Positions 6,519 through 14,923 of a stretch of 18,984 bases of DNA are shown here, piece after piece. The DNA is from JAJTZA01 sp041744075 (lineage in GTDB: Bacteria > Verrucomicrobiota > Verrucomicrobiia > Chthoniobacterales > Terrimicrobiaceae). Position 1 is the stretch's first letter; every line of letters begins with the position of its first letter. The position numbers and the translations under genes were made by a program. Below the pieces are notes generated by a model. The model was not told the origin of the DNA and ran no database searches. It saw nothing but the letters and a program-made list of their open reading frames with translations. Location of the stretch: contig JBGTLQ010000289.1 of the NCBI GenBank assembly GCA_041744075.1, forward strand, positions 1-18,984, read 5' to 3'.

Positions 6519-8675
6519 CTACACCGGACGGAAATCGACCTGCTGTTTGAACATATCGACACGGTCAACGGTGACCTCAATTTCTGTGCCCATGCGGAAC
6601 GTGCGTCGAGTGCGTTTGCCGGTGAGAGACCCCCGGCCTTGGTCGTAGATATAAAAATCGCCCTCCAGGGCTGACACATGAATGAGGCCCGTAAGCAAGC
6701 AATCGGGAAGTTCGATAACGAGTCCGTAGTTTCTCACATCGAGAATTCGGGCACGGAATTTTTGGCCGGCTCCTTCGGTGAGTTGGTTTTTGAAGAACTC
6801 CAATTTTTTGAGGCGGACAGATTCTTTTTCCGCGTCGGCTGCCACGCGCTCGGTGGTGGAAATATGTTCAGCGAGGGTCCCAAGGGCTGCGGAATCCGGC
6901 CCTTTCTTTGTGAGGCCCAGATGACGCTCCAGCGCCCGGTGAACGATCAGATCTGCGTAGCGACGGATCGGACTCGTGAAGTGCGTGTAGTCGCTTTTGT
7001 GAAGTCCAAAGTGTCCGACGGGATCGGTCGCGTAGCGGGCGCGTTTGAGGCTTTTGAGAAGCGCGATTTTCACAGCATGTTCCCATGGTTTACCGCGAAC
7101 GGACGCAATCAACTTCTGAAGCTCTGCGCGGTTGGTGAGGTCCCCACATTTGGCACCGAAAGTCATCGCCGTCTCACGAAATTCGGCCAATCGGTCGGCA
7201 TCAGGTTTTTCATGAATGCGATAGACCGCAGGCTGGCGGGCCTGTTTCAGTTCCTTCGCCACAAGTTCGTTGGCAAGCAGCATGAATTCTTCAATGAGCT
7301 GATGCGAAATATCGTTCTCCAACCGCTCCATCCGAACCGGAAGGCCTGTTTCATCAAGATACACTTTGACCTCTGGAAAATCCAAATCCAGCGAGCCGGT
7401 TTCAAAACGCTTTTTACGAAGCACAGAAGCCAAATCCCATGCGACATGAAGACTCTTGGAAAGCTGGTCCTTGCCGGGGGGCTTCGTTAAGGCCGCCAGA
7501 GCTTCTTTGTAAGTCAACCTCGCCGCGCTGCGAATCACACTTCTTCCAAATTTGGCGCTGTGCACTTTTCCATTTTTCCCGATGGTGGCAAACACGGAGA
7601 AAACGAGACGATCTTCGTTCGGGCGGAGACTACAAATGCCATTGCTGAGAGCCTCAGGCAACATGGGAATCACCCGGTCAGCAAGATAAACACTGTTTCC
7701 GCGAACCTGCGCTTCGCGATCCAAAGCACTGTTAGGACGAACATAGTGAGAGACATCGGCAATATGAACGGAGAGTTGCCATCCCTGCGCGGTTTCCACA
7801 ACCTCAATCGCATCATCAAAATCCTTGGCATCATCGGGATCAATGGTGATCACAAACCGTCCCCGATGGTCTTCTCGTCCGGCGATCTCCGAAGCAGCAA
7901 TCTCCGGGGATACCGCAGAGGCTTCCCGGATGACCTCTTCAGCAAATCGTTCGGGGAGGTGATGCTTGCGAATGATGGACAACATGTCCACACCGGGCTG
8001 ATCAGCAGGCCCGAGGACCTCGATGATTGATCCTTCGGGGTTGACGTGACGCGAAGGCCACGCCTCCAGCTTTGCCACTACCTTATCTCCGACATGCGCC
8101 ATGAGCGGCGGTTTGGGTTCAGGAACGTAGAGATTATGAACAAACCGGGGATCATCGGCCACCACATAGAAAAACGATTTCGACTTCTGAAGCGTTCCCA
8201 CCAACGTCTCCGAGGCGCGGGTGAGAATCCGAATCACGCGGCCTTCGCGACGACCAGAGTCAGGTTTTCCAGAGCGTCGCCGCCATCCTTCATCCGACTT
8301 CGCCGGCTTTTCGATCCTGGCAACGACACGATCTCCATGCATCGCGGTGAAGGTGTTTTCACCACTGATATACAAATCCTGGCCACCCGGCTTTTCGTTG
8401 ACCACATGCGCAGCGCCACTCGCGTGGAACTGCATGGTGCCTGTGAACAAGTCCGCCACAGCAGGAATGATAAACCGATCCTTTCTGACCCTAGCAATCT
8501 CCCCATCAACTTCCAACTGACGCAAAAGCTCCTTGTATTTCCCCCATTGATCTTCGGGGATTTGTAAGGCTTTTGCGAGTTCTGTCCTGTCGAGAGCGCG
8601 GGCCTTGAGGAGTTTTAATGTTCTTTCCTGCCAATTGTCATTCTCCCGTTTCCCGGTTTGCTTCTTTCTAACCAT
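6519..8675 (-). CDS. rnr: Ribonuclease R
   Basis: 718 residues of the RNase II/R family, a processive 3'-to-5' exoribonuclease that degrades structured RNA, acting in the cytoplasm. An N-terminal winged-helix region (about 15-70, WQERTLKLLKARALDRTELAKAL) is typical of RNase R. Cold-shock-type OB segments follow (about 75-225). The RNB catalytic domain runs from about 270: ITIDPDDAKDFDDAI (277-290) holds the metal-binding aspartates D279, D285, D287 and D288, then HIADVSHYV, ALSNGICSLRPNEDR and HFTSPIRRYADLIVHR. An S1 domain occupies the last 85 residues, with YGLVIELPDCLLTGLIHVSAL. Length fits the shorter RNase R forms; the basic C-terminal tail found in E. coli is absent. Only GGGA close to the ATG serves as a ribosome site. 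It lies downstream of the araC-type gene on the same strand, 175 bp away, so is probably transcribed on its own. Confidence 0.96.
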   Translation of the reverse strand: MVRKKQTGKRENDNWQERTLKLLKARALDRTELAKALQIPEDQWGKYKELLRQLEVDGEIARVRKDRFIIPAVADLFTGTMQFHASGAAHVVNEKPGGQDLYISGENTFTAMHGDRVVARIEKPAKSDEGWRRRSGKPDSGRREGRVIRILTRASETLVGTLQKSKSFFYVVADDPRFVHNLYVPEPKPPLMAHVGDKVVAKLEAWPSRHVNPEGSIIEVLGPADQPGVDMLSIIRKHHLPERFAEEVIREASAVSPEIAASEIAGREDHRGRFVITIDPDDAKDFDDAIEVVETAQGWQLSVHIADVSHYVRPNSALDREAQVRGNSVYLADRVIPMLPEALSNGICSLRPNEDRLVFSVFATIGKNGKVHSAKFGRSVIRSAARLTYKEALAALTKPPGKDQLSKSLHVAWDLASVLRKKRFETGSLDLDFPEVKVYLDETGLPVRMERLENDISHQLIEEFMLLANELVAKELKQARQPAVYRIHEKPDADRLAEFRETAMTFGAKCGDLTNRAELQKLIASVRGKPWEHAVKIALLKSLKRARYATDPVGHFGLHKSDYTHFTSPIRRYADLIVHRALERHLGLTKKGPDSAALGTLAEHISTTERVAADAEKESVRLKKLEFFKNQLTEGAGQKFRARILDVRNYGLVIELPDCLLTGLIHVSALEGDFYIYDQGRGSLTGKRTRRTFRMGTEIEVTVDRVDMFKQQVDFRPV

Positions 8676-8729
8676 TTCCCAGCCTGTCTATCTCATTGAT
8701 CAATGGCAAGATAACTCCTCTCACGCGAC

Positions 8730-8750
8730 GGACGCCTCGGCGAGGCGTCC
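8730..8750. repeat. Perfect 9-bp hairpin with GGC triloop
   Basis: GGACGCCTC, loop GGC, GAGGCGTCC: a perfect stem followed by CTTCCC. It sits in the 175-bp gap upstream of rnr. On the minus strand, the direction of araC and rnr, it has no T tract, so I read it as REP-like rather than a terminator. Confidence 0.6.
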
Positions 8751-8850
8751 CTTCCCATCTTTTTCGAAGCGCTCCGCGCGTGGCGCAAGCCTTCTCAATC
8801 GGCAGGGCGCTTGGTCCGCAGAAAACAGACTCCTGCCTGAAGTTAAGACA

Positions 8851-9717
8851 TCACAGAGCGTCTCGGTATTGTCGCGGGGCCATTCCAGTGACCCGACGGA
8901 ACTGCCTGGCAAAATAATTGCTGTCATTAAATCCACAGCGGAAAGCAATTTCGGTGATTGGTAGGCGGCAATCCCCGTCATCCAGAATGTGCATCGCCTC
9001 ACGGACCCTCGCGCGGATCACATAATCGGTGGGTGAGCATCCGGTCACCTCACGGAAATGACGGAGAAACGACCTTTCCGACATTGCCACCTCCCGCGCC
9101 ATGATGGCCAAAGGATATTCGCTTTCGGGGTTGGCATCGATTTGTGAAAGCAGACGGGCCAGCCGATCATCGTGCTTCTCGGGATGCTCCAAACGCTCCC
9201 CATGACATCTCGCAAGAAAACCAACCACCAACATCAGCCAACTGCAGGCCAAAAACCGCCCGCCATCCTGATCACCTCGGGTCTCAGCCTCCAAAGCATC
9301 GAGCCACTCGCTGACCTGCCGCATTTCACGCGGCGTCAATCGCAACCGGGCTGTGTAGTCTCGACGCCGCCATCGCACAGGTTCCAGAGTGAAAAGGGCA
9401 TGGAATCCGGGCAGCGACCCAAGCTCCCGCCGAGCCGACTTGAGTGCATCGTCGCGAACGAGGACATTCACCAAATGTAATCCATGCGTCTGCTCATAAC
9501 CATGGCTGCGACGGTTGTTGATCACAAAGACATCACCCGGTCCGACATCGTGGCTAACCTCGCCAGTGACATGCCGCCCCTGTCCGGCGAGGATAAAAAC
9601 AATCTCGATAAACTCGTGCCGATGCGAGCTCATCTCACGTTGTGCGAATTCACGGTGGATTGCTACTTGCGCCCGTGGATGGGTAAAAAAACGATCAGTG
9701 CCCAAGGAGCTTTCCAT
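8851..9717 (-). CDS. AraC-family regulator, RhaS-like
   Basis: 288 residues from the ATG at 9717. The N-terminal half is an AraC-type cupin sensor: HRHEFIEIVFILAGQGRH (about 32-49), then GPGDVFVINNRRSHGYEQTHGLHLVNVLV, which follows the layout of E. coli RhaS closely. The last 100 residues hold the two helix-turn-helix units of the family: AIMAREVAMSERSFLRHFREVTG and ITEIAFRCGFNDSNYFARQFRRVTG. It is divergent from the GH78 rhamnosidase gene, so the likely role is rhamnose-responsive activation of that gene. The reading frame is open to a TTG at 9780, but starting there would overlap the rhamnosidase 5' end. The ATG also gives a RhaS-like length. No strong ribosome site is visible for either start. 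Confidence 0.9.
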   Translation of the reverse strand: MESSLGTDRFFTHPRAQVAIHREFAQREMSSHRHEFIEIVFILAGQGRHVTGEVSHDVGPGDVFVINNRRSHGYEQTHGLHLVNVLVRDDALKSARRELGSLPGFHALFTLEPVRWRRRDYTARLRLTPREMRQVSEWLDALEAETRGDQDGGRFLACSWLMLVVGFLARCHGERLEHPEKHDDRLARLLSQIDANPESEYPLAIMAREVAMSERSFLRHFREVTGCSPTDYVIRARVREAMHILDDGDCRLPITEIAFRCGFNDSNYFARQFRRVTGMAPRQYRDAL

Positions 9718-9760
9718 TTTGGCGGGATCGTGCTTGGAGTTGGCGAAATCTTCAAGGACA

Positions 9761-9775
9761 AACTTTTTCAAAGTT
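9761..9775. promoter_or_regulatory. Inverted repeat in the araC/GH78 divergent region
   Basis: AACTTT-TTC-AAAGTT, a perfect six-base inverted repeat 13 bp before the chosen rhamnosidase start. It may be part of a regulator site. AraC proteins more often bind direct repeats, so this is tentative. Confidence 0.25.
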
Positions 9776-9788
9776 GCCAATATGGGGC

Positions 9789-12080
9789 ATGTTTACCTCA
9801 CTCGCAGCCTCCCAGTGGATCTCCTCCCGTCTCACCGGCGGCGCAAACTGCAGCGCCCCCTCTCCCTACTTTCGAAAATCTTTTTCTCTGGACCAACCCG
9901 TCACTCAGGCCCATCTTGATATCACCGCCCTCGGACTCTATGAGGCCGAAATCAATGGCAAAGCTGTCGGAGGTCGCGTCTTTGCTCCAGGGTGGACGGA
10001 CTATAACAAACGCGTCCAAGTCCAAACGTATGATGTCGCGGCGCTCCTCCAACTCGGCGAGAACGTGCTGGGAGCCATCCTTGGCGACGGCTGGTATTGC
10101 GGACACGTTGCCTGGAAAGGCCGGCGGATTTACGGAGATCGCCCGGCTTTGAGCGCTGCACTGGAGATTCACTTCCACGATGGATCGAGCATGACGATCA
10201 CCACGGATACCACGTGGCAAACCGGAACAGGGGCCATCCTTCAAAGCGATTTCCTCATGGGCGAGGACTACGATGCGAGGCTGGATCCAGAGGGGTGGTC
10301 GTCACCGGGATTTTCCGCACGCGGCTGGGAGACTCCGGTGCCCGCTGTGCTTACCCATGAGCCCGAGCTCTCGGAATCCATTGGCCCGGGGGTTCGCCGC
10401 CTCGGAGAATTATCCCCCAGCCTGCTTAAGGACGGACCTGTGTGGCTACACAATCACCGGATCTTCGATTTTGGTCAGAATTTTTCGGGCCGCATCCGGA
10501 TCACGGTCAAGGCCCGCCGTGGTGCCGTTGTACGGTTTCGTTACGCCGAGATCTTGAACCCCAATGGCAGTCTCTACGTCGAAAACCTCCGAGGTGCCCG
10601 CTGCACCGATTACTACACCTGCAAGGGCGATGGAGATGAGACATGGGAACCTCGTTTCACCTTTCATGGATTTCGTTATGTGGAGGCAGAGACGTCCCAA
10701 CTCGGCCCTGATGGGAGGCTCGAGATAATCGGTATCGTTCTCCATTCTGACACTCCGCCCACCGGGACATTCCAATGCTCAAACCCACTGCTTAACAAAC
10801 TTCAACACAACATCGTCTGGGGTCAAAAAAGCAATTTTCTGGAAGTGCCCACCGACTGCCCGCAGCGGGACGAACGGTTGGGTTGGACGGGTGATGCGCA
10901 AGTTTTTGTGAGGACGGCGTGTTTTAACATGGATGTCAGGGAATTTTTCCACAAATGGATGCGTGACGCCCGCGATGCTCAGTCGCCGCTGGGTGGCGTT
11001 CCATCTGTTATTCCGGATAAAGATTTTATCCCAGGCCGTGAGGATGGCGGGCCGGCATGGTCTGATGCCACGGTCATCTGCCCATGGACGATCTATCTCT
11101 GTTACGGCGACAAAACGATCCTTGAGAATCACTATGAGAGCATGAAGCGTTACGTTGCTTTTTTGGTCAATCAGCAGAGCAAAAATTTGATCCGCTGCCA
11201 TCCTGACAAGGTTGAATGGGGTGGTTATGGCGATTGGCTGGCCCTCGACGGGAGTGGCGTGCTGGAAGGGATCACACCAAAAGACCTAATCGGAACCGCC
11301 TTCCTTGCTTACGATGCAGAATTGTTGGCGAAAATCGCCACGGTGTTAGGGCACGAAGCCGATGCTGACAAATTCCGCAGCCTGCATACCGAAGTGGTCA
11401 CGGCGTTCCAGAAACGTTTTTTAACCGAGGACGGCTTGCTGACATCGGGAACGCAAACTGCAGCAGTCCTGGCGCTGCAATTTGACTTGGTTCCCGCAAA
11501 CCTGATCGAAACGGTTGCCAGAGGGCTGGCACATCACATCCAAGAGCGGGGATATCATCTGGCGACGGGTTTTGTGGGTACGCCGTATGTGCTCGATGTG
11601 TTGGAAGCCCATGGTTTCCTTGAAGTCGCCTATAAGCTTCTCGAGCAGGAAAGCTTTCCCTCATGGCTCTTCCCAGTCAAAAACGGCGCAACAACCATCT
11701 GGGAGCGCTGGGATGGGTGGACACCGGAAAAAGGATTCCAAGACAAATCAATGAATTCCTTTAACCACTACGCCTACGGAGCCGTGGGCGCATGGATGTA
11801 CCGAACTGTGGCAGGCCTCGAACTCGACCCGTCCGACCCCGGCTATGGCACGATCATTTTCCGCCCACGCCCAGGCGGCACAATCACCAGCGCTGCAGCC
11901 TCCCTGCTTACCCCTCATGGAAAAGCGGCGATCCAGTGGGAGCTAAAAAACAAGGAGCTTCATGTCGAACTCACGGTGCCAACAGGCTCAAAAGGTCATT
12001 TCTCCAGCCCGGAGGGCTTTCGTTGGGAAGGCAGGCAAATCATGCCCGGTACTCAGACAATTGTCGCACGGCCTTGCTGA
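9789..12080 (+). CDS. Alpha-L-rhamnosidase, GH78
   Basis: 763 residues. Hydrolyses terminal alpha-L-rhamnose from plant or bacterial glycans by an inverting mechanism. The N-terminal beta domains begin SQWISSRLTGG and include LDITALGLYEAEINGKAVG and APGWTDYNKRVQVQTYDV, typical of Bac_rhamnosid_N. A second beta domain covers FDFGQNFSGRIRI to HGFRYVEAE. The (alpha/alpha)6 catalytic domain carries EVPTDCPQRDERLGWTGDA, with the probable general acid at about E362. It also carries GATTIWERWDGW, with the likely base near E639, and NSFNHYAYGAVGAWMYR. A short beta domain closes the protein. No signal peptide is visible, which implies cytoplasmic action on imported oligosaccharides or glycosides. The frame is open from a TTG at 9774, but that overlaps the longest regulator ORF, so the ATG at 9789 is preferred. 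The stop overlaps the next gene. Confidence 0.95.
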   Translation: MFTSLAASQWISSRLTGGANCSAPSPYFRKSFSLDQPVTQAHLDITALGLYEAEINGKAVGGRVFAPGWTDYNKRVQVQTYDVAALLQLGENVLGAILGDGWYCGHVAWKGRRIYGDRPALSAALEIHFHDGSSMTITTDTTWQTGTGAILQSDFLMGEDYDARLDPEGWSSPGFSARGWETPVPAVLTHEPELSESIGPGVRRLGELSPSLLKDGPVWLHNHRIFDFGQNFSGRIRITVKARRGAVVRFRYAEILNPNGSLYVENLRGARCTDYYTCKGDGDETWEPRFTFHGFRYVEAETSQLGPDGRLEIIGIVLHSDTPPTGTFQCSNPLLNKLQHNIVWGQKSNFLEVPTDCPQRDERLGWTGDAQVFVRTACFNMDVREFFHKWMRDARDAQSPLGGVPSVIPDKDFIPGREDGGPAWSDATVICPWTIYLCYGDKTILENHYESMKRYVAFLVNQQSKNLIRCHPDKVEWGGYGDWLALDGSGVLEGITPKDLIGTAFLAYDAELLAKIATVLGHEADADKFRSLHTEVVTAFQKRFLTEDGLLTSGTQTAAVLALQFDLVPANLIETVARGLAHHIQERGYHLATGFVGTPYVLDVLEAHGFLEVAYKLLEQESFPSWLFPVKNGATTIWERWDGWTPEKGFQDKSMNSFNHYAYGAVGAWMYRTVAGLELDPSDPGYGTIIFRPRPGGTITSAAASLLTPHGKAAIQWELKNKELHVELTVPTGSKGHFSSPEGFRWEGRQIMPGTQTIVARPC

Positions 12081-12871
12081 TAACCCAAGTAACACCCGAA
12101 TGGTGGAAAACCGAAACCTTCCCCGGTGGATTTCTCACTTGGGGGGATTGCCTCTGGACTTCACTCGAAAACCCTGCCGAGGGCACCGCCCTGGAACTTA
12201 TGGCGAGAACACGCCTCGTTTTTGCCGTGCTCCCCGACGATGCCACGGTGGTCATTCTCCAGCAAGCGAGGGCTTTAAAACCAACATACCTCAATGAAAC
12301 TTCAGGACTATTTCTCAATATTCCCAATGACCTTTTTAATGGGGGAAAACGCACCTATCGATTCGAAGGGATTGATCATAAAATCAGTGGATCCTCCGAA
12401 GGACCCATTCGACAAAATCTCAAATGTGGCGAACAACTGACAATTGATGGCCGCGTGGGTGTCAGGTCCGTTTATGGTGGGGAACTTGAGTTGATCCGTC
12501 CGGGAAAACGCCTGGTGAACCTCAGTCATTTCCCTTCGCAATTCAGCGGCGAAGGTGGAAATCTTTATGCCGATGCTGTCTGCATTTCTCATAAACACGA
12601 GCAGACTTTTTACGAGCGAGGTGAACTGATCTTCGACATCGCGGCAATCATGAGCATCGACTCAGAGCTTCCTGTGATTGCAGGCGGTTCAGAAGCCACG
12701 CGAGAAATAAGAATCGAAGGGGCTGACGACCATCACTACTTGCTGTCCGCCAAGTTCCTGGGTGAAAAGACCGCAGAGCGACCGCCTTCACAAACTGAGG
12801 GAGCAGAAATTCTGGGATCCAAGCACACCACAGATCCGGAGTCTCCAATCCTTATACGCTGGAATAAATAA
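12074..12871 (+). CDS. Unrecognised protein coupled to the GH78 gene
   Basis: About 265 residues if started at the TTG that overlaps the rhamnosidase stop (TTGCTGA, 12074-12080). The next in-frame ATG is at 12200 and would cut off a well-formed stretch (WWKTETFPGGFLTWGDCLW). The frame is open further upstream only as a shadow of GH78. The product has no signal peptide or membrane segment and alternates hydrophobic and polar residues in a way that suggests beta sheets (for example TRLVFAVLPDDATVVILQQ). It carries no domain I know. Position suggests a partner in rhamnoside metabolism, such as a small sugar-processing or binding protein, but nothing in the sequence proves this. A frameshifted extension of the rhamnosidase is the alternative, less likely because GH78 already has a complete C-terminal domain. 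Confidence 0.6.
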   Translation: MLITQVTPEWWKTETFPGGFLTWGDCLWTSLENPAEGTALELMARTRLVFAVLPDDATVVILQQARALKPTYLNETSGLFLNIPNDLFNGGKRTYRFEGIDHKISGSSEGPIRQNLKCGEQLTIDGRVGVRSVYGGELELIRPGKRLVNLSHFPSQFSGEGGNLYADAVCISHKHEQTFYERGELIFDIAAIMSIDSELPVIAGGSEATREIRIEGADDHHYLLSAKFLGEKTAERPPSQTEGAEILGSKHTTDPESPILIRWNK

Positions 12872-12980
12872 CCACGAAGCACGCAAGGAATCCGTGTGAC
12901 CTCCGCAGAGTAACACTGTTGATATTCTCCTTCCAACGGGTCTGAAAAAATTTATCAAAACCCGATCTTTCTCGTGGAGA

Positions 12981-12999
12981 CAGACAGGAATGTCTGTAT
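12981..12999. promoter_or_regulatory. TetR operator, own gene
   Basis: CAGACAG-N4-GTCTGTAT, containing the perfect inverted repeat ACAGACA-GGAA-TGTCTGT (12980-12997). It sits directly before the tetR-type gene and matches the site at 13634-13652 in all 15 non-spacer bases, so autoregulation is likely. TATGGT (12997-13002) could be a weak -10; that would put the transcript start at or next to the ATG at 13010. Confidence 0.75.
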
Positions 13000-13009
13000 G
13001 GTAAAGGAT

Positions 13010-13606
13010 ATGAGTGCTTCCAATCAGTCACCTCGAGATCGGATTCTCGCCACGGCAATGAATCTGTTTTACCGGCAAGGCTTCTCAGCCACCGGAATCA
13101 ATCAGATCATCCATGAAGCGGATGTCGCGCGGGCCTCCTTCTACGATCATTTCCCTTCCAAAATGGATTTGTTGGCAAGCTATGCTGCCGAGATGACCCG
13201 CAAAGAAATCGCTGAAATTCGTGCGGATGTGTTTGTACGAACATCAGCTCGCGCGCGTTTTTTTGGCCCATTGGACCTCCTCGCGCCTTGGCTGGAAGCC
13301 AGTGAATACCGGGGATGTCCCTTTCAAAACATCATGGCTGAAGCGCCGAATGACGATGCCCGTGTGCGCGAAGCGGTTCGCCAGCATCGGGAATCCCTTC
13401 GCGCATTTTTTCAAGAACTTGCTCTCGATGCAAAAAACGCCGATCCCGACTTCTCGCATCTCTGTCCTGAAACAACCGCACTCACTTATTTGCTGATCTT
13501 TGAGGGGGCCATCGCACTCTGCGTGGCCTACCGCGAGGCTTCGCCAATCCAACAGGCCCGGACAATCCTCATCCAAGCCCTCAAAATCGCAACCCAAAAA
13601 AAATAA
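13010..13606 (+). CDS. TetR/AcrR-family transcriptional repressor
   Basis: 198 residues. The N-terminal DNA-binding domain is textbook TetR: RDRILATAMNLFYRQGFSATGINQIIHEADVARASFYDHFPSKMDLL (about 9-55), with the recognition helix around VARASFYDHF. The C-terminal ligand domain includes YRGCPFQNIMAEAP, a motif shared by a YxaF/LmrA-like subset, and a cysteine that could take part in sensing. Possible starts in this frame are GTG 12974, ATG 12998 (AGGAA seven bases upstream) and ATG 13010. I chose 13010 because it gives the usual TetR N-terminal length and clears the operator; the 12998 start is nearly as good. Identical operators before this gene and the methyltransferase gene downstream indicate that it represses both. 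The inducer is unknown; related proteins often sense small aromatic or electrophilic compounds. Confidence 0.93.
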   Translation: MSASNQSPRDRILATAMNLFYRQGFSATGINQIIHEADVARASFYDHFPSKMDLLASYAAEMTRKEIAEIRADVFVRTSARARFFGPLDLLAPWLEASEYRGCPFQNIMAEAPNDDARVREAVRQHRESLRAFFQELALDAKNADPDFSHLCPETTALTYLLIFEGAIALCVAYREASPIQQARTILIQALKIATQKK

Positions 13607-13626
13607 CGACTCCCTCAATTTTTTTC

Positions 13627-13655
13627 TTGCAAGCAGACAGATCAGTCTGTATTTT
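13627..13655 (+). promoter_or_regulatory. Sigma70-type promoter for the methyltransferase
   Basis: TTGCAA (13627-13632) and TATTTT (13650-13655) are 17 bp apart. They precede the methyltransferase start by about 40 bases, giving a short AT-rich leader without a Shine-Dalgarno. The spacer is almost entirely TetR operator. Confidence 0.65.
13634..13652. promoter_or_regulatory. TetR operator within methyltransferase promoter
   Basis: CAGACAG-ATCA-GTCTGTAT, the second copy of the site at 12981-12999. It occupies the -35/-10 spacer, so a bound repressor would block RNA polymerase. Confidence 0.75.
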
Positions 13656-13693
13656 TTGTTTTTAATCTAAACACTCAACCAATCATTTATTTT

Positions 13694-14773
13694 ATGTGCC
13701 TTGCCTGTAACCCATCCTTCGATGTCAACAAACAAGAAGCCTTCGCCGAAAAGCTTCTGGAAATTCTTAATCATGGTGCGACGGCGCTGCTTATTTCTAT
13801 TGGGCACCGCACCGGGCTCTTTGACGCCATCTCTGACGGTGTCCCTCGCACCAGTGAGGAGGTGGCGGAGGCCACCGGGCTTAACGAACGATATATTCGT
13901 GAATGGCTGGCGGGCATGCTTGTCGGGCGTATCGTGCAGCACGATTCTTCGACAGGCAAATATCAGCTACCTGTCGAGCACGGCCGATTGTTGAGCCGCA
14001 AATCTCCCGCAGACAACATGGCGGTTTTTGCCCAGTATCTGCCTACCCTGGCACAGGTGGAGGACCAAGTCGTTGATTGTTTCCGTCATGGAGGCGGCGT
14101 CCCCTACGAGGCTTTTCCTCGTTTCCATGACGTGATGGCGGAGGATAGCGGTCAATCGGTCGTGCCAGTGATTGCCACGGAGATCGTGGCGCTTTTTCCC
14201 GGTCTCAAAGATCGCCTCATTGATGGAATTGAGGTGCTGGACATTGGCTGCGGTCGAGGTCGGGCACTGATGCAGCTCGCTGCAGCATATCCTCAGAGTC
14301 GCTTCACGGGCTACGATCTTAATCCAGATGTTGTTTCTCATGCCACAGCGGAGGCGGGGCGTTGTGGTCTGCGGAATCTGCGATTCGAACAGAAAGACCT
14401 TACCCACTGGGACGAGGTGGAGCGATTCGATTGGATCACCGCACTGGATGCGATTCATGACCAAGCCCGACCAGATCTTGTGTTGGCAGCCATCCGGCGC
14501 GCACTACGCGAAGGGGGATATTTTTTAATGCAGGACATTGATGCCTCCAGCGAACCACAAGACAACATGAACCACCCGATCGGTTCCCTGCTCTACACCG
14601 TTTCCTGCATGCATTGCATGACTGTTTCCCTGGCTCAGGGCGGCATGGGGCTCGGGGCGATGTGGGGTGTGCAGTTGGCCGAATCTATGCTGCGCAATGC
14701 GGGATTTTCCGATATCACCATCCACCGATTTCCGCATGATGTTCAAAACGCCTACTTCCTGATCAAACGATGA
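13694..14773 (+). CDS. SAM-dependent methyltransferase, Rv2258c-like
   Basis: 359 residues. The N-terminal winged-helix and dimerisation part (about 15-105) reads LLISIGHRTGLFDAI, SEEVAEATGLNERYIREWLAGML and YQLPVEHGRLL, closely following the Mycobacterium Rv2258c family as I remember it. The Rossmann-type domain has motif I VLDIGCGRG (181-189), acidic D208 in FTGYDLNPDVV, and LDAIHDQARPD after strand four. The end includes MHCMTVSLAQGGMGLGAMWG, another family hallmark. Family members are class I O- or small-molecule methyltransferases; the substrate here is unknown. The gene follows the TetR gene in the same direction with its own promoter and operator in the 87-bp gap, so it is the probable main target of that repressor. 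The leader is AT-rich with no Shine-Dalgarno. The protein looks complete. Confidence 0.9.
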   Translation: MCLACNPSFDVNKQEAFAEKLLEILNHGATALLISIGHRTGLFDAISDGVPRTSEEVAEATGLNERYIREWLAGMLVGRIVQHDSSTGKYQLPVEHGRLLSRKSPADNMAVFAQYLPTLAQVEDQVVDCFRHGGGVPYEAFPRFHDVMAEDSGQSVVPVIATEIVALFPGLKDRLIDGIEVLDIGCGRGRALMQLAAAYPQSRFTGYDLNPDVVSHATAEAGRCGLRNLRFEQKDLTHWDEVERFDWITALDAIHDQARPDLVLAAIRRALREGGYFLMQDIDASSEPQDNMNHPIGSLLYTVSCMHCMTVSLAQGGMGLGAMWGVQLAESMLRNAGFSDITIHRFPHDVQNAYFLIKR

Positions 14774-14923
14774 ACACAAATGCCCAACCAACTCCTGCCG
14801 GAAGCCCATGACATCATCGATCCTGGCGATTTCCTCACGCAGATCGCTCTTCAAGCGGACCGCTGTCAGTATTTTTGAAGCCCTCGACATGACCCCCACG
14901 CCCACAGATCACATGCGAGAATT

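Noticed and set aside
6678..8567. Several long plus-strand ORFs across the rnr gene
   Set aside because: They overlap RNase R motifs on the opposite strand and show no domain.
8730..8750. Intrinsic terminator for the araC-type gene
   Set aside because: The stem is perfect but no T tract follows it on the minus strand.
11792..12073. Upstream extension of the gene after GH78
   Set aside because: This part lies fully inside the rhamnosidase coding sequence in another frame; only the part after about 12074 is independent.
14780..14878. 32-codon ORF after the methyltransferase
   Set aside because: No ribosome site, no family and very short; chance is the simplest explanation.
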